NCBI GenBank assembly: GCA_051306415.1 | Contig: JBPPNE010000079.1 | Location: 1-36,209, forward strand | Length of the DNA: 36,209 nt | Source of the DNA: CBDDRG01 sp051306415 | GTDB lineage: Bacteria > Pseudomonadota > Gammaproteobacteria > Pseudomonadales > Porticoccaceae | Direction: 5' to 3' | Shown here: in pieces, positions 31,826 through 36,209 of the stretch | How positions within the stretch are numbered: position 1 is the stretch's first letter | How the letters are laid out: every line of letters begins with the position of its first letter | Made by a program: the position numbers and the translations under genes | The notes under the pieces: generated by a model | The model's database searches: none | Told to the model about the DNA's origin: nothing | What the model saw: the letters and a program-made list of their open reading frames with translations, nothing else

Positions 31826-31992
31826 TTATCGTTACCTTGGCTCTTTGATGTGTTGACGCCGCATGTTTTCGCGCCGGCGTTAACTGGAGAGAGGTAGGGT
31901 TGGGCGTAGTGTTTGAGGGAAGTTGAAAAAACGGCGTATCTGGTTGATGAGTAGTTACCACACCAACGATCACCCATTGGAGATACGCCACC

Positions 31993-32465
31993 ATGACGAA
32001 GAATAACGTTGTTGAGCTTGCAGGTCGAGAGACACCCTGCGATGTGCTGTCAGATCAACTGCGGCGCGGTGCGCCGCAGTTGATCCAATCAAGCCTGAGC
32101 TGCGACGTTTCTGGAGCAGCACGAGTACGTGAAGACGGACGACCGCAAAGCGGGTGTGGTTCGCAGTGGACATCAACCTGAACGAGCTATCCAGACGGGC
32201 ATTGGACCAGTGACAGTACCGATTCCGAAGGTTAGCTCCCGCACGGGAAAGCCTGTCACCTTTCGATCAGCACGGATGCCGCCGTCTATCAGGAAGACAG
32301 GATCGCTAGAAGCGGCGCTGCCCGGGTGGCACCTGAAGGGTCTTTCCCGTGGAGAGATCAGCGAGGCTTTGAATGTGCTGATCGGTCCAGAGGCCAAAGG
32401 ATTGTCGGCGAGCACTGTGTCGAGATGGAAGCCAGTCTGGGCTGCGGGGTACGACGCGTGACGCC
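31993..32465 (+). pseudogene. IS256-family transposase fragment (frameshifted)
   Basis: The first frame, from ATG 31993 with TGGAG upstream, reads MTKNNVVELAGRETPCDVLS and LRRGAPQLIQ, the N-terminus of IS256-type (Mutator-like) transposases. It is lost near 32095-32110, where a +1 shift leads into the frame reading AATFLEQHEYVKTDDRKAG, VVRSGHQPERAIQTGIGPV and LKGLSRGEISEALNVLIGPEAKGLSASTVSRW. This second frame stops at TGA 32459-32461, at the place where the family usually has Trp after YDA or YEA. The catalytic DDE domain is absent. It is therefore a dead 5' fragment, ending about where IS3-type sequence begins. Confidence 0.85.
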
Positions 32466-32695
32466 AGGCGTCGGTGGTCAAGGCGGGACAGGCAGCAGCG
32501 GTAACGGCCGAGGTGCTGGGCATCCCCAAGGCGAGTTTGAGCAGCTGTGTCTTGAGTGAACGCGGGTCGCTCAACGGCGTTGGCAACAAGCCGGTGACGG
32601 TTGAGCAGATGGAGCTGGCCAGGTTGCTGGCCGAGCCGGCGCGCATGACGATAGCGCGCGTCCGGTGGACGATGGCAACGCCACCGCCCATCGGA
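32462..32695 (+). pseudogene. IS3-family OrfA fragment
   Basis: Directly after the stop of the IS256 fragment, in the same frame, the translation resembles the C-terminal two thirds of an IS3-family OrfA: VKAGQAAAVTAEVLGIPKASL (helix-turn-helix part, shown by AEVLGIPKASL) and then LNGVGNKPVTVEQMELARLLAEPAR, which matches the familiar GxGxKPVTxEQMELARLRAELAR of the leucine-zipper region. The usual ending with LKKATAYFAK is degraded. OrfB, the integrase, is absent. No intact terminal repeat is recognised. The right boundary lies about 30 bases from the pilU stop. Confidence 0.75.
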
Positions 32696-32724
32696 AAGGC
32701 AATTACAGGCCGCGCTGGGACAAA

Positions 32725-34002
32725 TCAGCCGGCGCTTTGCAAAGGTGCTCGGAGTTTGGCGTTGAGGTGATGGAAGTTGGTATTTGCCGCCTCGTCCACT
32801 TCCTCGGGCAGAGGTTCGAGGCTGAGGCTGAGCGGCGGGCTTGCACTGGGCTGATCGCCTGCGGGCTCTGTGGTTGTGGGGATGCTAGCGGCTTGGGCAT
32901 TGTCCTCGGCAGCTTGATTGTCGGCAGCGGGCACTGTCCGGTTGTCGTCCTTGAGCTGAATGCGCAGGCGCAGGTTGTTGCGTGAATCGGCGTTGCTGAG
33001 GGCTTCTTCCAGCGTGATTTTGCCCTCGTTGTAGAGTTTGAACAGCGCGGAGTCGAAGGTCTGCATGCCCTGGGTTTCGGATTTCGTCATCACCTCCTTG
33101 ATTTCATCGACCTTGCCATTCTTGATCAGATCGCATACGCGCGGTGTGCCGAGGAGAATTTCGATGGCGGCGGCGCGCTTGTTGTCGACGGTCGGAATCA
33201 GGCGTTGGGAAATGATGCCACGCATGTTGAGGGAGAGATCGAGAAACAGTTGTTTGTGGCGGTCCTCTGGGAAGAAGTTGATGATGCGGTCGAGGGCCTG
33301 GTTGGCGTTGTTGGCGTGCAGCGTGGACAGGCACAGGTGGCCGGTCTCGGCGAAGGCGATGGCGTGTTCCATTGTTTCGCGGCTGCGGATTTCGCCGATC
33401 AGGATTACGTCCGGTGCCTGCCGTAGGGTGTTTTTCAGCGCGTCCTCGTAGGAGTCGGTATCAAGCCCCACTTCGCGCTGGTTGACGATGCTCATCTTGT
33501 GCTGATGGACAAATTCGATGGGGTCTTCGATGGTGATGATATGGCCAGAGGTATGGGTGTTGCGGTGGTCAACCAAGGACGCCAGCGAAGTGGACTTGCC
33601 CGAGCCGGTGCCACCGACGAAAAGGATCAGGCCGCGCTTCTGCATCACCAGCTTGGGCAGGATGTTGGGCAACCCGAGGCTGGTGAAGTGGGGGATCTCA
33701 GTCTTGATGGTGCGAATCACCATCGCGACTTCACTGCGTTGCTTGAAGATATTGACCCGAAAGCGACCAATGTTGGATTCGGAAATGGCGAGATTCATTT
33801 CCGGCTTGCTTTCAAACTCCCGGATCTGGTCCGCATCCATGATTGCGTAGGCCATGGCCTTGACCTCGCCCTGGCCGTAGCGGTGTTCGCTGACAGCGGT
33901 CAATTTGCCATGGATTTTCATGCTTGGCGGCGCGCCGGCGGAGAGGTAGAGGTCGGAGCCGTCGCGGTCGACAATCATTTTCAGCAGATCCATGAATTCC
34001 AT
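32725..34002 (-). CDS. pilU: type IV pilus retraction ATPase, PilU type
   Basis: PilU is a hexameric ATPase that assists PilT in pulling in type IV pili. The 425 aa protein has an N-terminal PAS-like domain (LLKMIVDRDGSDLYLSAGAPPSMKIHGKL region), Walker A GGTGSGKS at 130-137, an Asp box IITIEDPIEFVH, Walker B DVILIGEIRSRETM, and a His box AETGHLCLSTLHANNANQALDR. The last motif with HANNANQALDRIINFFPEDRH is characteristic of PilU rather than PilT. From about residue 352 an extra tail of some 74 residues, rich in Ala, Pro, Ser and Glu, is present; P. aeruginosa PilU is about 382 aa. pilT is not next to it. Confidence 0.9.
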   Translation of the reverse strand: MEFMDLLKMIVDRDGSDLYLSAGAPPSMKIHGKLTAVSEHRYGQGEVKAMAYAIMDADQIREFESKPEMNLAISESNIGRFRVNIFKQRSEVAMVIRTIKTEIPHFTSLGLPNILPKLVMQKRGLILFVGGTGSGKSTSLASLVDHRNTHTSGHIITIEDPIEFVHQHKMSIVNQREVGLDTDSYEDALKNTLRQAPDVILIGEIRSRETMEHAIAFAETGHLCLSTLHANNANQALDRIINFFPEDRHKQLFLDLSLNMRGIISQRLIPTVDNKRAAAIEILLGTPRVCDLIKNGKVDEIKEVMTKSETQGMQTFDSALFKLYNEGKITLEEALSNADSRNNLRLRIQLKDDNRTVPAADNQAAEDNAQAASIPTTTEPAGDQPSASPPLSLSLEPLPEEVDEAANTNFHHLNAKLRAPLQSAG

Positions 34003-34077
34003 TGCGGTCTATTCCTGAGCAGGGTGTTGATGTTATTGAGGAGGGTAACGCCGCCTTATCGGTGCGGTGTGGTCCCA

Positions 34078-34117
34078 GGGCAGCGGTCGCCGACAAAGGG
34101 CAGCGGTAGCCGATGAA
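34078..34117. repeat. tandem 20-base repeat, two copies
   Basis: Copies at 34078-34097 and 34098-34117 match at 17 of 20 positions, each starting GGGCAGCGGT. They lie upstream of pilU in the 246-base gap to liuD. No reading frame or known site is associated. Confidence 0.6.
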
Positions 34118-34196
34118 CGGTTTTGCTATCGATTGCGCTCACCGTTGCGGGCTCATCGGCAACCTTAGCTCATGGGCACTTCTATAAATTCCTGGA

Positions 34197-34216
34197 AGCC
34201 TGTCGAAGGGCCGAAC
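34197..34216. repeat. fragment of palindromic repeat family
   Basis: AGCCTGTCGAAGGGCCGAAC resembles one arm of the double-palindrome repeat at 10682-10747 (shared GAAGG and CGAA core) and the common CTTGTCGAAGG repeat of many bacteria. The opposite arm is missing. It lies 33 bases past the 3' end of the minus-strand carboxylase gene. Confidence 0.4.
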
Positions 34217-34248
34217 TATGGACGGCATCTGGTTGTTCAGAGTGTCCT

Positions 34249-36209
34249 TTAACTGTCGGCAGCCTCAAAGCGCAGCAGTTCGGCGCCGCCGTTGACGAGG
34301 TCGCCGGGCTGACAGAAAAACTCCACCACGGTGCCGTTGGCCGGTGCGCGAATGGTGTGCTCCATCTTCATGGCTTCCATGATGATCATCGCCGCGCCTT
34401 TTTCTACCAGCGCACCCGCGGCGACGGCATGGGCGACGATGGTGCCGGTCATTGGTGCGGTCAGCCCCGCATCGGCGTGATCGCCATCGGCATCGCCGGT
34501 GTCGGGTTTGATGACGGCAAACTGCGCTGCGCCGGCGTCGGTGAACAGGCTGTAATGACCATCATGTGCGACCACGGTGGCGCGCAGCCGGTGGCCATCG
34601 ATAACGGCGGTCAACTCGCCCTGGTCGCGAGACTGATCGTGGGGCTGGTCGAGGGCGCCCGCGACCACGGCGCTGCCGGCAGCGGTGGTGAACACATAGT
34701 GTCGCCCGCCGGCAGCGGTGGTTTTTTCCTCGACTTCAACAGCGTGCTCCTCGCCATCCAGTCGCAGCCGCAAGGTCTGTACCCGGGCCTCGTTGCAGCG
34801 CCAACCGTTGACAGCGTGCCAAGGTGACCAGGGATCGGAGCTCTGGCCGCGTTGTACGCACGCGAGTTGTTCCCGTTCCAGCAGCACATGGAGCACGGCG
34901 AGCGACAGGTTTTGCCGAAGATCCTGCGTTGCGGCGCGGAAAATCAGCGCGCGGTGGCGCTCAATGAAGCCGGTGTCGAGGTCGGCCGCGCGAAACGGCG
35001 CGCAGGTGGCGAGGTTGTAGAGAAATTCCACATTGGTGGTCATGCCGCTGATGCGATATTCGCGCAACGCCAGCGCGAGGCGGTCGAGGGCGCGCTCGCG
35101 GCTTTCGTCCCAGACGATGAGCTTGGCGATCATGGGGTCGTAAAAAGTGCTGACCTCGTCGCCCTGCAACACGCCGGTATCGACGCGCACATGGACGCTC
35201 TCGGCGGGCGGTTGCAGGAACGACAGGGTGCCCGTCACCGGCAGGAAGTCGTTGGCGGGATCCTCGGCGTAGATGCGCGCCTCGAAGGCGTGACCGTTGA
35301 TGCGCAGTTGCTGCTGGTTTAGGGGCAGTGGTTCACCGGCGGCGACCCGCAGTTGCCACTCCACCAGATCCTGGCCGGTGATCATCTCGGTGACCGGGTG
35401 CTCCACCTGCAAGCGCGTGTTCATTTCCATGAAATAAAAGGCGTCGTCCCAATCGAGCAGGAATTCGACGGTGCCGGCACCCTCGTAGCCGATGGCGCGG
35501 GCGGCGGTCACCGCGGCTTCGCCCATCTGCGCGCGCACGATGTCGGAGAGGCCTGGCGCTGGCGCTTCCTCGATGATCTTCTGATGGCGGCGCTGCACCG
35601 AGCAGTCGCGCTCGAACAGATAGACACCATTGCCGTGGCGATCAAAAAATACCTGGATTTCGACATGGCGCGGCTGCGTCAGGTATTTCTCGACCAGCAT
35701 GGCGTCGTTGCCGAAGCCATTCATCGCCTCGCGCTTGGCGGCGGCGAGCGCCTCCGCGAACTCCTCGCCGCGCCACACCTGGCGCATGCCCTTGCCACCG
35801 CCACCGGCAGCGGCTTTCAGCAGCACCGGGTAGCCCATGGCTTCGGCGGCGCGCTTCAGCACCGCCGGATCCTGGTCGTCGCCGTGGTAGCCGGGCACCA
35901 GCGGCACGCCGGCCGTTTCCATGATCCGCTTGGCGGCGGATTTCGAGCCCATGGCCTCGATGGCGCCAACCGGCGGGCCGATAAAAACGATATCGCTGGC
36001 GTCGCAAAGCTGGCGGAAGGCCGCGTTCTCGGACAGGAAGCCATAGCCGGGGTGGATCGCTTGAGCGCCGGTCTTGCGCGCCGCGGCGATGATGTTGGCG
36101 CCGACCAGATAGGATTCCCGCGCCGGTGCCGGGCCGATGTGGATAGCTTCATCGGCCATGGCGACATGGAGCGCGTGGCGGTCGGCATCGGAGTAAACCG
36201 CGACGGTGC
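34249..36209 (-). CDS. liuD: biotin-containing acyl-CoA carboxylase alpha subunit, partial (methylcrotonyl-CoA type)
   Basis: This subunit carries biotin carboxylase and biotin carrier domains and, with a beta subunit, carboxylates 3-methylcrotonyl-CoA in leucine breakdown. The frame continues to the right window edge without a start (TVAVYSDADRHALHVAMADEA is visible, shown by YSDADRHA), so the first 35 or so residues are missing. The carboxylase core has KAAAGGGGKGMRQV (ATP-grasp glycine loop), EVQVFFDRHG-like EIQVFFDRHGNGVYLFERDCS, and MEMNTRLQVEHPVTE. The carrier domain near the C-terminus has EAMKMEHTIRAP with the biotinylated Lys. Overall similarity to Pseudomonas LiuD as I recall it favours this over propionyl- or geranyl-CoA forms, but substrate choice is not proven. 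Confidence 0.85.
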   Translation of the reverse strand, partial: TVAVYSDADRHALHVAMADEAIHIGPAPARESYLVGANIIAAARKTGAQAIHPGYGFLSENAAFRQLCDASDIVFIGPPVGAIEAMGSKSAAKRIMETAGVPLVPGYHGDDQDPAVLKRAAEAMGYPVLLKAAAGGGGKGMRQVWRGEEFAEALAAAKREAMNGFGNDAMLVEKYLTQPRHVEIQVFFDRHGNGVYLFERDCSVQRRHQKIIEEAPAPGLSDIVRAQMGEAAVTAARAIGYEGAGTVEFLLDWDDAFYFMEMNTRLQVEHPVTEMITGQDLVEWQLRVAAGEPLPLNQQQLRINGHAFEARIYAEDPANDFLPVTGTLSFLQPPAESVHVRVDTGVLQGDEVSTFYDPMIAKLIVWDESRERALDRLALALREYRISGMTTNVEFLYNLATCAPFRAADLDTGFIERHRALIFRAATQDLRQNLSLAVLHVLLEREQLACVQRGQSSDPWSPWHAVNGWRCNEARVQTLRLRLDGEEHAVEVEEKTTAAGGRHYVFTTAAGSAVVAGALDQPHDQSRDQGELTAVIDGHRLRATVVAHDGHYSLFTDAGAAQFAVIKPDTGDADGDHADAGLTAPMTGTIVAHAVAAGALVEKGAAMIIMEAMKMEHTIRAPANGTVVEFFCQPGDLVNGGAELLRFEAADS

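Noticed and set aside
1..36209. CRISPR array, toxin-antitoxin pair, phage or defence island
   Set aside because: No regularly spaced direct repeats, Cas-like proteins, small toxin-antitoxin pairs or phage structural genes were seen; the window is almost wholly core genes plus one decayed IS site.

Overview
The window reads as a core chromosomal stretch of a gammaproteobacterium. Gene order and protein sequences resemble Pseudomonas and the marine orders near it (Cellvibrionales/Spongiibacteraceae-like); this placement is inference from synteny and recalled family sequences, not from a search. Almost everything is housekeeping. I did not find a convincing undescribed multi-gene system.

Region 1 (1-7575, plus strand) is the translation cluster thrS-infC-rpmI-rplT-pheS-pheT-ihfA-merR-type regulator, ending in a tRNA-Pro(GGG) gene. 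infC uses an AUU start. A 28-base perfect palindrome with a T-rich tail separates rplT from pheS. pheT, ihfA and the MerR-type gene overlap end to end.

Region 2 (7670-12574, minus strand) holds a lipoprotein M13 metallopeptidase overlapping a DoxX-type membrane protein gene, then a 535-base gap with a MITE-like inverted-repeat element and a second palindromic repeat, then a DeaD/CsdA-type RNA helicase. Region 3 (12901-17551, mixed strands) has a sulfotransferase-like P-loop protein, a SlyD-type prolyl isomerase, an EVE-domain protein, proS on the minus strand, a HIT-family protein, and a minus-strand HU-like protein with a Lys/Ala/Pro-rich N-terminal tail.

Region 4 (17922-30115, plus strand) is a long co-directional run: fmdB-like zinc ribbon, aspS, yebC, ruvC-ruvA-ruvB, ybgC-tolQ-tolR-tolA-tolB-pal-cpoB, queE-queC and tRNA-Lys(TTT). 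It joins tRNA charging, Holliday junction processing, the Tol-Pal envelope machine and queuosine precursor synthesis. Hairpins flank pal.

Region 5 (30254-36209) is the least conserved part: a minus-strand sodium:solute symporter, a decayed IS256-family transposase abutting a decayed IS3-family OrfA, a minus-strand PilU-type retraction ATPase without pilT beside it, and the 3' part of a biotin-containing acyl-CoA carboxylase alpha subunit (LiuD/MccA type) that runs off the right edge.
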